A stretch of 64,000 nucleotides of DNA from Methyloprofundus sedimenti (GTDB lineage Bacteria; Pseudomonadota; Gammaproteobacteria; Methylococcales; Methylomonadaceae). Positions 24,961 to 33,712 of this stretch are shown here, piece by piece. The notes under the pieces were generated by a model. The model was not told where the DNA came from. It ran no database searches and was given only the letters and a program-made list of their open reading frames with translations. The DNA is taken from assembly GCF_002072955.1 (NCBI RefSeq), contig NZ_LPUF01000001.1, forward strand, positions 1,386,896-1,450,895. The letters run 5' to 3'. A program made the position numbers and the translations under genes. The stretch's first letter is position 1. Each line of letters starts with the position of its first letter.

Positions 24961-27540
24961 ATGCTAAATAGACTAACCCAAGTTTTCTTGCCGCAATTTC
25001 TTTGTATCATTATTATCAGCCTGGTAGGCTCTAATTTAGCTTTAGCTGATAAAAAAAGGTCGCATGAAGAAGTATCTCAGGCATTAATAGAGATTAAAAT
25101 TGATGATGCAAAATATGAGGACAACCGCCTTACTGTAAAAGGTGAGTTATCGCGATCCACTGGTGAATCAATCGCGCTGTATGATGATCAAACCGGAGAA
25201 ATACTTTCTACACGGAACAGAAGTGAAGACTCAAGGCACTTCAGTTTTAGAGTAAAGGATCTAAAAACCATTCCTTGTCGGATTAAAGTGAAGACAGGTG
25301 AGGTTAGTGCTAGCAAAGAGGTTGAACATGCTCCGGATGATTGCTCATCTCCGCAACCTCCACCCCCACCTGATAATCAAAGTCCGCTTTGTTCAATCAT
25401 CAGTCCAAATAGCAGTCTTATCAATATTGCATTAGGTGATTCAATTAACTTTAGAGGTCAAGCCAGTGATCCTGAGGGCGGTATATTAACATACGAATGG
25501 GATTTTAATGGCGGTGCAGATGCTCGCCCTAGCGTATTATCTCCAGGTAATATCTTATTTGATGTTAATAATGGCAGTTTTCTAGTTCATTTCATAGTAA
25601 CCGATGATCATAATACACGTTGTACAGCGGATATGACTGTGGTTGTTGGTACGGATGTTCCTAACCCACCGATTGATATGGTTCCTCAACAACCTGCACC
25701 TAATACCACTGGCGCAGGCGATGGCAACCATGTAGTTTTACCGGCGAATGATTTAGGCATGCACTGTGCTGACTTGGGTTCATACCCGCTAAATATCTTG
25801 CCACCTTTTAATACCGTTAATGCACATACCATTTTAAAAGGATCGACTGGAGCCAATAGACCGCTTATTTTAGATGCTAGTTCAGTCACTCTAAAATACT
25901 CGGCTGCTTCCAACCCTAACGATCCGGCAGGCTCTGGGTCAATTAACTCGACCAGTCAGAATTACCCGGTAGGCAGTAAAATTGCAGATGCGGAAATCAA
26001 AAAATCTGACTTTTGGGATGAGCTAAGAGATACAGGACAGACGATTGCTTCCTTTTTATTTCCAGATTTAAATCCTGTCCCCGATGAAGGACTTGCCACC
26101 ATTGATAATATGAGTCTGGGGCGAGGGCTTTATATGCCGGGAATAGTCGATCCTTATATGTCTAATGATCCACAAGGGTTCAGCACGTTTTTAGAAGAAA
26201 AACGCTGGTTTACAGCCCAAGGTATTCCATTGACATCGGTTGATGATACTGGGCGTTTAAATTCTTACCCAATGATGCGTATTCAGGCCATTGATAATAA
26301 TACCGGATTGACAGTAGCAACGACTGATGTGGTTACGCCTGTCTCTGGTGAAGTTGACTGCCGGGATTGTCATACAGCAGGAAAAGTGGGGGCAGATTCT
26401 GCTGCACGCACCATTCCTAATAATGCAGGTGTGCCTGCTCCGGTGTTTGTACAGCCGCTATCGAATGACCGGCTGGACGTAGAAACAGCAGCGAAAAAGA
26501 ATATCTTAATGCTGCATGACTATAAGCATGGCACGCACTTTATTGCTCAAGATAAACCTGTGTTGTGTGCGGGTTGTCATAAATCCAATGCGCTGGCTTC
26601 AGTCGGTGGCCCTGCTGGTGATCCGACACTCGACAATATGTCAAACGTAATGCACGGGTTTCATGGGCGATTAAAGGTAGATGCCGCTAGCGTGTTATTG
26701 CGTAATTTTCAAGGTGATCCGGATTTAATCGATCCGCAAAATCAGGCTAACGATGTTTCATTGATACCTTTTGGCGATAACGTACCCATGGAAGAAAATT
26801 GCTTTCAATGTCACCCGGGTAAAATCACACAATGTTTCCGAGGCGCAATGTATACCGCTGGACAAAAGTGTGATGACTGTCATGGTGGTCTGTTGGCAAT
26901 GGGCGGTGAATTTACCAGGGCAGACGGTTCGGTACGTGAACCCTGGGCAGAGGAACCAACCTGTGGGGCATGTCATAGTGGTATTGGCAGTGAAGCTGTG
27001 GCTAATTTAGCCTATGACCCTAATGATCCATCAGCAGAGCCTTTACCTGCTAAGACAACGCGTTTTGCAGAAAATGACCTGACTTTATACCGGAATAGTC
27101 TTGACGGCCATGCCAGTTTAGGTTGTGAATCCTGTCACGGCAGTCCTCATGCCATCTGGCCAAACCGAAACCCGGATGCTAACGATAATGTCACGGCTAT
27201 ACAACTGCAAGGGCACGCTGGAACGATATCTGACTGTACCGTTTGTCATGAGGATAACAGCTTTCCTAGGGGCACATTAAATGGACCTCATGGTATGCAT
27301 CCGGTGAATGATCCAAACTGGATGGATGAGGACAGTCACGGAGATTTTGCTAAAAATAGCCGGAATGGTGATCGTTGCGCTGATTGTCATGGTGCAGATC
27401 ATTTAGGTACTCGATTATCTAAAGTACCAGTAGATAGAGTACTAAAATCTAGTGAAGGTAAAACGCTTGCAACATTAAAGGCAGGCGATGAAGTGGCATG
27501 TAACTTATGTCATAGCTTAAGTAAAAGTTTTGATGACTAA
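24961..27540 (+). CDS. Secreted nonahaem c-type cytochrome with PKD domain
   Basis: 859 residues. A Sec signal peptide (residues 1-29, ending SNLALADKK) precedes a beta domain. A PKD/Ig-like domain follows (about 138-228; SDPEGGILTYEWDFNG), after a PPPPPD linker. A conserved segment VLPANDLGMHCADLGSYPL starts the cytochrome part. Nine CxxCH haem sites follow: CRDCH, CAGCH, CFQCH, CDDCH, CGACH, CESCH, CTVCH, CADCH and CNLCH. It would act in the periplasm or outside the cell in electron transfer; donor and acceptor are unknown. AGAGGA is a strong ribosome-binding site. No partner cytochrome or porin gene is adjacent. Confidence 0.88.
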   Translation: MLNRLTQVFLPQFLCIIIISLVGSNLALADKKRSHEEVSQALIEIKIDDAKYEDNRLTVKGELSRSTGESIALYDDQTGEILSTRNRSEDSRHFSFRVKDLKTIPCRIKVKTGEVSASKEVEHAPDDCSSPQPPPPPDNQSPLCSIISPNSSLINIALGDSINFRGQASDPEGGILTYEWDFNGGADARPSVLSPGNILFDVNNGSFLVHFIVTDDHNTRCTADMTVVVGTDVPNPPIDMVPQQPAPNTTGAGDGNHVVLPANDLGMHCADLGSYPLNILPPFNTVNAHTILKGSTGANRPLILDASSVTLKYSAASNPNDPAGSGSINSTSQNYPVGSKIADAEIKKSDFWDELRDTGQTIASFLFPDLNPVPDEGLATIDNMSLGRGLYMPGIVDPYMSNDPQGFSTFLEEKRWFTAQGIPLTSVDDTGRLNSYPMMRIQAIDNNTGLTVATTDVVTPVSGEVDCRDCHTAGKVGADSAARTIPNNAGVPAPVFVQPLSNDRLDVETAAKKNILMLHDYKHGTHFIAQDKPVLCAGCHKSNALASVGGPAGDPTLDNMSNVMHGFHGRLKVDAASVLLRNFQGDPDLIDPQNQANDVSLIPFGDNVPMEENCFQCHPGKITQCFRGAMYTAGQKCDDCHGGLLAMGGEFTRADGSVREPWAEEPTCGACHSGIGSEAVANLAYDPNDPSAEPLPAKTTRFAENDLTLYRNSLDGHASLGCESCHGSPHAIWPNRNPDANDNVTAIQLQGHAGTISDCTVCHEDNSFPRGTLNGPHGMHPVNDPNWMDEDSHGDFAKNSRNGDRCADCHGADHLGTRLSKVPVDRVLKSSEGKTLATLKAGDEVACNLCHSLSKSFDD

Positions 27541-27721
27541 AAAAATGAGGCTCCACTTGTTGAAGTTTCTCAAAAAGTGGAGCTAATTAAAATGGCTAAT
27601 AAATTGTTAAACCAAGTGGAACCAGAACAATCTTAATCAGGTCTGTTTTTACTTTTCCTAAATAAACCCTATAAGAAGTCGCGAATTCAAGCAATTAATG
27701 CAACACTCTGTGATTTATTTA

Positions 27722-28313
27722 GGTGAATTCAAGTTACAAGTGCAACACTTTTCATGGTGTCGCTTTCCCAATCACCAAAACGAACTCTGTCTGCCACTAT
27801 TTTAGGTTGTTCAGTAATGGATATTCGAACCTCAAATAACCTTTTTTTACTGCTCCGGCGCTGTTTCCTTCGCTTTTTATGATGCCTGACTAAGGAAAGA
27901 AAAAAATCACCACCTTGCTGCGCATCAGTAAATATCCATTGGTAGATGGTTTCGTGACTCACCTGCATTTTCTGACTACGATATTCTCTTTCTAATGGGT
28001 CAGAAATAAATTCGGGCGATTAACCTTGCCGGATATTTTTTTCGACTAAATCATAGAGTGGTTTATAAGCTTTTCTTTTTCCTGATCTTGGTTTTGATTT
28101 ACGTTCTTGACTGATATCTTCGGCGGTTTCGTACCAATACACTGAATGATGGGGTTTGTTTCTTTTTAGTTCTCGACTAATCGTGCTAGGCGAGGGGGAT
28201 AATTACTCTGCAATCGTGCGTTCCTGATTTTAAATTGTGGTAACTTAGATCTATCAGATTCTCACGATGCATTTTCAAGTTTGTAAGTGTTGCACTTGTA
28301 ACTTGAATTCACC
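27722..28313 (-). mobile_element. Internally deleted IS30-family element
   Basis: Perfect 29-base terminal inverted repeats (27722-27750 and 28285-28313, starting GGTGAATTCAAGTTACAAGT) enclose only 592 bases, about half a normal IS30. A decayed, related terminus (GAATTCAAGCAATTAATGCA) lies just outside at 27683, suggesting an earlier insertion or nested element. The 3' half of the transposase is missing. Confidence 0.82.
27729..28236 (-). pseudogene. IS30 transposase remnant
   Basis: Minus-strand translation gives SPSPSTISRELKRNKP (HTH), later SPEFISDPLEREY and MQVSHETIYQWIFTDAQQGG, and finally FGDWESDT with the first catalytic Asp. In-frame stops occur near 28022 and upstream, and the remaining D and E of the DDE triad are deleted. 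It is inactive. Confidence 0.8.
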
Positions 28314-28344
28314 AAATTCTTACCCAATGTAGGTGCCTAAGATA

Positions 28345-29619
28345 ATGACAGCAATATTAATACGTACTATCCCTTGTTTATTAGTGAGTATGGCTTTTCT
28401 TGCTGGCTGCTCATCAAGTCATAAGCTCATGCCGACACCAAACATTTATTTACAGGAAAATTCTTATCCAGCGAACCGAGTGCCACCAGATTTGCAAGAA
28501 AGTTCGGTAGATCTTCTCTATGTAACTGATCGTGCTCCTGAGCATAATGACCTAAATGAACTGAGCTATGGTGCAAAACGATCAGCATCAATGGCATTTG
28601 GTTCTGCTGTGGTTGAGATTGGGGACTATTTATCATGGGCTGATCTGGTTAAGAAGAGCGAGTCAGAGCAGCGCGATTCTTCTTCGCAACTTAATGTCAT
28701 ATCCAGAACGGAGCAAGGGAGATTTCCAGAAACGCCTTATCCTTTTTCTATTGTCGATGGCATATTGCTTAACGATGAGAAGGTCGAAGCTGAGCATAAG
28801 CGTATCGCAACAGAATTTAGAAAAGAACTCAATCGTCGCTTAATGATGAGTGATGATAAAACTGTTCTGGTATTTGTGCACGGGTTTAATAACACATTCG
28901 ATTTTGCGGCTTCATCATTGGCTGAGGTATGGCATTTTTTAGGTAGGCAGGGTGTACCAATACTTTATACCTGGCCTGCAGCCAGCGGGGGGCTTTTTGG
29001 ATATTTTACGGATCGTGAATCGGGCGAGTTTACTATCTACCATCTTAAGCAATTACTAAGACTGCTGGCATCTTACCCCGAGGTTAAAGCGATTAATATT
29101 ATTGCCCATAGTCGCGGGACTGATGTGACAACAACAGCACTGAGAGAACTTGTCATTGAAGCCTGGGCTTCCGGACATCATCCATCTCAGAGATTGCGTA
29201 TAAAAAACCTTGTGCTGGCTGCCCCTGATTTAGATCTTGGTGTTGTCCAGCAACGTCTTATGGCTGAAAAATTTGGGCCCGCTATTGGTCAAATAACTAT
29301 TTACACCACTCAGGCTGATCAAGCCTTGGGTGTTTCTGAAGCATTAATGAGCGGTGTGCGATTTGGACGCATGAAACCCACAGACCTCGGTCAACGAGCT
29401 GAGAATATTTTTAAAGAAGTGACCAATGTGAGCTTTATCGATGTGGGAGAAGTCAAAGGCTTTGGGCATGCATACTTTCGTAGTAGTCCAGCAACAAGCT
29501 CAGATCTTATACGTACTTTATTAACTGATGACCGACCTGGAGAATTAGGCCGCCCCCTGCAACATAGGCAGGGAAATTTCTGGAAGATTCCGAAGGATTA
29601 TTTATTGCAGTTCAGGTAA
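28345..29619 (+). CDS. DUF900-type alpha/beta hydrolase lipoprotein
   Basis: About 424 residues. A type II signal peptide ends in LAGCSSS, so the protein is predicted to be a lipoprotein. The hydrolase core shows VLVFVHGFNNTFD (oxyanion region) and the nucleophile elbow IIAHSRGTD (Ser in HSRG), with a late FGHAYFRSS supplying a likely catalytic His. This is the DUF900 group of esterase-like enzymes; substrate unknown. A GTG at 28333 would add four residues; ATG 28345 has AGG 11 bases before it. The IS30 remnant ends only 31 bases upstream, so the native promoter may be lost. Its 3' end overlaps the TetR gene by 22 bases. Confidence 0.82.
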   Translation: MTAILIRTIPCLLVSMAFLAGCSSSHKLMPTPNIYLQENSYPANRVPPDLQESSVDLLYVTDRAPEHNDLNELSYGAKRSASMAFGSAVVEIGDYLSWADLVKKSESEQRDSSSQLNVISRTEQGRFPETPYPFSIVDGILLNDEKVEAEHKRIATEFRKELNRRLMMSDDKTVLVFVHGFNNTFDFAASSLAEVWHFLGRQGVPILYTWPAASGGLFGYFTDRESGEFTIYHLKQLLRLLASYPEVKAINIIAHSRGTDVTTTALRELVIEAWASGHHPSQRLRIKNLVLAAPDLDLGVVQQRLMAEKFGPAIGQITIYTTQADQALGVSEALMSGVRFGRMKPTDLGQRAENIFKEVTNVSFIDVGEVKGFGHAYFRSSPATSSDLIRTLLTDDRPGELGRPLQHRQGNFWKIPKDYLLQFR

Positions 29620-30218
29620 TTTATTTGCGACTTATTGATTTGAACTGAAGATAATAGATGCTTAACAATCGCTTTAAGGCTATCAGAATCAGGCTGTGTT
29701 TTATTAAAAAGGCGTAGTCCGAAAATACCAGTGACTAAAAATTTTGCCAGTGTTTCCGGATCTTGATGTTCACCTATGTGGCCTATCGTTTGTGCCTCGA
29801 TTAATAGTTGCTGTAGTTCCTGCTCTACCTCGGCGAACATGGCCTGTAAACGTGTATTGATTTCTACATCGTTAACCGGAATTTCAGATAAGGTATTTAT
29901 CAGCAAGCAGCCTTTACGATCAGGGTCACAATACGACTCTTGAACTAGCTGATTGAAAAACTTCGTGAGGCGCTCGATAGGTGGTTTATTATTATGCAAT
30001 ACTGCAAATAGATTAAGTTTCATGGCCTCGAAATACTGGTCAAGTGCCGCAAGAAACACTCCACGTTTGTCACCGAAAGCAGCATAAAGGCTGCCTGGTT
30101 GAAGCCCTGTCGCCTCTACCAGATTTTTGATTGAAGTATTGCGATAGCCTTGCAGCCAAAATAACTGGATGGTTTGTTGTAATACATCATGACGGTCAAA
30201 GGTAGTGGGTCTGGCCAT
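29598..30218 (-). CDS. TetR/AcrR family transcriptional regulator
   Basis: 206 residues with a standard N-terminal HTH (VLQQTIQLFWLQGYRNTSIK, then TGLQPGSLYAAFGDKRGVF) and a helical ligand-binding C-domain. It resembles the AefR/ComR-like branch (RKGCLLINTLSE). The ligand is unknown. Its likely target could be the palindrome at 32585-32602 before the SRPBCC/DoxX genes, which now lie beyond an IS66 insertion; this pairing is inference. Confidence 0.85.
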   Translation of the reverse strand: MARPTTFDRHDVLQQTIQLFWLQGYRNTSIKNLVEATGLQPGSLYAAFGDKRGVFLAALDQYFEAMKLNLFAVLHNNKPPIERLTKFFNQLVQESYCDPDRKGCLLINTLSEIPVNDVEINTRLQAMFAEVEQELQQLLIEAQTIGHIGEHQDPETLAKFLVTGIFGLRLFNKTQPDSDSLKAIVKHLLSSVQINKSQINYLNCNK

Positions 30219-30260
30219 AAGCTTAAGAATACGTAGTTGTTTTGTTTGAGTCTGTGTTGG

Positions 30261-30687
30261 TTATTTTTTTAAATAATTTGCCCGTTCTGGCGGGAATTTC
30301 TTTAATAGGAACCATTTCTTCACATTGTCCCATTGCAACAACTTTTTTTCTATAGAAGCGTGCAAATGGTGCGGCGCCAAGGCCGTGTGCAATAATTCTA
30401 AAACTAATCGTGACTCATGTTTGGTGGAAATAATGCCGGAATGCGCTATCTGCTCCTGCTTTAAGATGAGTAATAGAAACAAAATAGTAGCTGGGCCCCT
30501 GGGTCCAAACCAGCTGAGAAAAAAGTACTTAATAGATTTTGTTGGCCCGAGTAAGGACAATGCAACGGAAAGCATACGGATAAGGATTAAACTTAACAAA
30601 CGCATAAATATAAGAGCGATAATGATAATGCTTAAATATTCCATGGCTGGCTTTGTTACTGTGATCAGTGGCTTAGGAACGAGAATT
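30261..30687 (-). pseudogene. Cation:proton antiporter, C-terminal fragment
   Basis: The frame encodes two membrane helices and the antiporter motif FFLSWFGPRGPATILFLLLI of the CPA1/NhaP group. It reads open upstream of the ATG at 30644 (ILVPKPLITVTKPA) right to the IS66 target duplication. The upstream two thirds are missing and do not appear beyond the IS, so insertion was followed by deletion or replacement. Confidence 0.75.
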
Positions 30688-32334
30688 GAAACTTCTCATT
30701 ATCCACGGGAAAATATTAAAAAGTTGCTTTACAATATATTCTATGAACTCGCCTAAACCTGAATTACCAGAGATAAACAAAGAAGATCGCACACCGCTAG
30801 TCGATGTGTTATTGGAAATGCTTGCCTGGCAACAAAAGCAGATTGATGAGTTAGCACAAGAGATACTCAAGCTTAAAGGTGAAACCACAAAGCCTAAAAT
30901 CAAACCGAGTACAATGGATAAGGAGGGTGCCCCAGGAAGTGATGACTCCTCATCAAAAAGGAAAAAAGGCCCAAGGCGCAGTAAAAAAGGCAACCTCAAA
31001 ATAGATGAAACCCAAATTATTCAGCCGAATGAAATCCCAGAGGGTTCACGCTTTAAAGGGTATCAGGATCGTGTTATTCAGGATATTACCTTTCAAACTC
31101 ATAACATTCGTTATCGTTTAGCAGAATATATAACGCCAGAGGGTCTTACGATTTTAGGTCAGCTTCCTGAAGACATTCAGGGAGGTAGTTTTGGTAAAAG
31201 CCTTATTGCCTTTATTCTCTATCAATACCATCACCAACATGTCACACAGCCATTACTACTGGAACAAATTCGTGATTTAGGCGTCGATATTTCGAGCGGT
31301 AAGCTCAGTTATATACTAACAGAAGATCTGGACGATTTTCATGCCGAAAAAGATGAATTACTGAAGACGGGATTATCCGTTTCTAAATATATTCATACAG
31401 ATGATACTGGCGCACGGCATAAAGGGCAAAATGGCTATTGCACACATATTGGCAATGATTTTTTTGCCTGGTTCAGTAGTACAGAAAGTAAAAGCAGAAT
31501 CAATTTTTTAAACTGTCTATCACAAGGCAAAACAACGCTTTATACATTGAACACAGGTGCCATTGAATACATGGCACAAAATAAGCTGTCTGTTGTAATC
31601 TTGGCGACACTGGAAAATATCAGTGTCTGCATTAACACGGCACCTGACTGGTGCGAATGGCTGGATCAGCAAGGCATCGTTAAACCTCGGCACAGAAAAA
31701 TAGTCACGGAAGGTGCTTTGATGGGAGGGCTGCTAGACCAAGGCATTTCCTCTGACTTTTCAATTATCAGTGATGATGCAGGGCAGTTTAACGTCTTTGA
31801 TCATGCCTTGTGCTGGATCCATGCCGAACGAGTGATTAATCGCCTGATTCCTTTAAATGACAGCCATACCAAGGCAGTAGATGACGCACGCGACCAGCTT
31901 TGGTCGATTTACCATGACCTGAAAGCTTATAAACTTAATCCTGTTACCGAACAGGCGAGCAGTATCAGGCAGCGCTTTCAAATCCTATGCAGTACCAAAA
32001 CCTGTTACGAAACGCTTAACCAGGCCCTCGGGCGAATGGGGAAAAATCAACATGAACTCCTCCGTGTACTCGACAAACCCTACCTCCCACTTCATAACAA
32101 TTTAAGCGAACGGGATATAAGGGATTACGTCAAGAAACGAAAAATCAGCGGGAGTACACGAAGTGATGCAGGGCGGAAAGCCCGTGATACTTTTGCCAGT
32201 CTCAAGAAGACCTGCCGAAAGCACGGCATGTCATTTTGGGGTTATTTAAAAAGTCGCTTACTGAAGTTAGAAGGGATTCCTCCGTTATCGGAAGTCATTC
32301 GTGCGGCCGCTGCCAGTGGATAATGAGAAGTTAC
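30688..32334 (+). mobile_element. IS66-family element with 8-bp target duplication
   Basis: The 1647-base element has ends GAAACTTCTCATTATCCAC and, at the other side, the complement of GTAACTTCTCATTATCCAC. Both sides are flanked by the direct repeat CGAGAATT (30680-30687 and 32335-32342), the 8-base duplication typical of IS66. It carries only the transposase gene and lacks the tnpA/tnpB accessory genes. Confidence 0.9.
30743..32323 (+). CDS. IS66-family transposase (TnpC-like)
   Basis: 526 residues from ATG 30743 (MNSPKPELPEINK). The protein has a coiled N-terminus (LAWQQKQIDELAQEILKLK), a basic Ser/Lys-rich linker, and the DDE core with YIHTDDTGARHKG, SDDAGQFNVF and the C-terminal LPLHNNLSERDIRDYVKKRK. 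The length fits the family and no disruption is seen, so this copy may be active. Confidence 0.9.
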   Translation: MNSPKPELPEINKEDRTPLVDVLLEMLAWQQKQIDELAQEILKLKGETTKPKIKPSTMDKEGAPGSDDSSSKRKKGPRRSKKGNLKIDETQIIQPNEIPEGSRFKGYQDRVIQDITFQTHNIRYRLAEYITPEGLTILGQLPEDIQGGSFGKSLIAFILYQYHHQHVTQPLLLEQIRDLGVDISSGKLSYILTEDLDDFHAEKDELLKTGLSVSKYIHTDDTGARHKGQNGYCTHIGNDFFAWFSSTESKSRINFLNCLSQGKTTLYTLNTGAIEYMAQNKLSVVILATLENISVCINTAPDWCEWLDQQGIVKPRHRKIVTEGALMGGLLDQGISSDFSIISDDAGQFNVFDHALCWIHAERVINRLIPLNDSHTKAVDDARDQLWSIYHDLKAYKLNPVTEQASSIRQRFQILCSTKTCYETLNQALGRMGKNQHELLRVLDKPYLPLHNNLSERDIRDYVKKRKISGSTRSDAGRKARDTFASLKKTCRKHGMSFWGYLKSRLLKLEGIPPLSEVIRAAAASG

Positions 32335-32343
32335 CGAGAATTC

Positions 32344-32476
32344 AATAATACCCGAGTCTGACTCGTCTTTTGACTTCACAGCCGCGCTAGAAAACCAGTT
32401 GCGTAGCCTGCTATGCGCCTGTTTTCCTAGCGCGGCTGTGAAGCCAAAATCCTGCGCCATATTTTCGGGTATTATT
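32344..32476. repeat. 133-bp palindromic MITE-like element
   Basis: The ends are AATAATACCCGA and TCGGGTATTATT. Inside, GACTTCACAGCCGCGCTAG and its complement (CTAGCGCGGCTGTGAAG) form long arms around a TAGCCTGCTATGCG centre. No coding capacity; a minus-strand frame across it is an artefact of the arms. It lies immediately beside the IS66 right end. Confidence 0.82.
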
Positions 32477-32584
32477 AAACCCTCGCTCCTTAGAGAAATC
32501 AGTTAGTCAGTGTGTAGACAAATCCTGTCAAGCGCATAATTATTATTGAACAATCACTCAACAAAAGATATGATGCATTTTAAT

Positions 32585-32602
32585 ATTGAATGAATATTCA
32601 AT
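32585..32602. promoter_or_regulatory. Perfect operator-like palindrome ATTGAAT-N4-ATTCAAT
   Basis: ATTGAATGAATATTCAAT lies 25 bases before the SRPBCC start codon and is a perfect dyad of the size TetR proteins bind. The nearest regulator is the TetR gene at 29598-30218. Binding is not shown. Confidence 0.5.
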
Positions 32603-32626
32603 AACTATTCTATTTAGGAGATTATC

Positions 32627-33048
32627 ATGCCACAGTGTTACCAATCCATCATCGTTCATGCACCGATTGAACAAGTATGGGAAACCCTTAAAAATTTCCA
32701 TGATATGTCATGGGCGAGTCCTGTGATTGAGCAGTGTGAAGCAGTTGAGAGATTAGTGGAACTGAGGTCGGAGCAAGACGCATACTGAACGGCGTTTTTC
32801 ATGAAACTTTGCTGGAGTGTAATGATCATGAACACAGAATGCGTTACTCCATTGATGACGGACCTTCTCCTGTTTCTGCGAGTGAAGTGAACAATTATAT
32901 TGGCCGAGTGCAACTTAAACCGGTGACTTTATCGGGTGATACCTTCGTGGAATGGAAATCAACGTGGGAGTCAAATTCTGAAGACGCACGCGATTTTTGT
33001 CATCAAATTTATGTTGCCTTATTAAAGGCTTTAGCAGAGCAGGCATAG
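32627..33048 (+). pseudogene. SRPBCC (polyketide cyclase/START-like) protein, frameshifted
   Basis: ATG 32627 after GGAG opens SIIVHAPIEQVWETLKNFHD, the standard SRPBCC start. A one-base deletion near 32745 (GTTGAGAG where GTTGGAGAG would restore the frame) leads to a TGA at 32786. The other frame continues as EISGTEVGARRILNGVF through LLKALAEQA. Two short products are all that could be made. The family binds small hydrophobic ligands. The DoxX-like gene starts four bases after its stop, so they were one operon. Confidence 0.82.
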
Positions 33049-33052
33049 AGAA

Positions 33053-33457
33053 ATGAGTCACTCTGCAAGTTTAAGATTGTCATTATTGTTAATGCGCATC
33101 AGTATTTTTACGGTCATGTTGATGTGGGCGCTGGATAAATTTATTAACCCTAGCCATTCTGCCAAGGTTTTTGAAAAATTCTATTTTATGGCAGGGCTAG
33201 AAAGTTCCATTATGGCTATTATCGCAAGTATAGAACTGGTGATATTGGCTGGTTTTATTTTGGGGATATATAAACGGCTTTGCTATGCTGTGGTGCTGAT
33301 TCTCCAAACAGTCTCTACATTATCGTCGTATCAACAATACCTCTCCCCATTTGACGGCTCTCATTTGTTGTTTTTTGCTGCCTGGCCCATGTTAGCAGGC
33401 TGTTTGATGCTTTATTTGTTACGCGAAGACGATCGTTTGTTGTCGCTGAATAAATAA
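33053..33457 (+). CDS. DoxX-like membrane protein
   Basis: 134 residues with four hydrophobic helices, WALDKFINPSHSAKVFEKFY in the first loop and a charged tail REDDRLLSLNK. This fits DoxX-type small membrane proteins, some of which accompany oxidoreductases; the role here is unknown. It sits at the end of the SRPBCC operon. Confidence 0.7.
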   Translation: MSHSASLRLSLLLMRISIFTVMLMWALDKFINPSHSAKVFEKFYFMAGLESSIMAIIASIELVILAGFILGIYKRLCYAVVLILQTVSTLSSYQQYLSPFDGSHLLFFAAWPMLAGCLMLYLLREDDRLLSLNK

Positions 33458-33712
33458 TAAGAGAGTAACGTAGTCGTACTCGTTATCTCACTTTAGCTTA
33501 AAATTTCCACCAGTTCTTTTAAACAACTAATTGTACCTCTTGTTTGTAAGTATTCCCCATTTCAAGCGACTGAATAGTTAATCAATAATCAAACGCTCTC
33601 ACTCTGTTTGAATATTTCAGATTATTGTGTGCCTGCCATCTTTCGTAAAGTTATGTCAGCTCGAAAAGCACTAGCAGCATGATTTATATACGTATAAATA
33701 AGGAGAATTATA

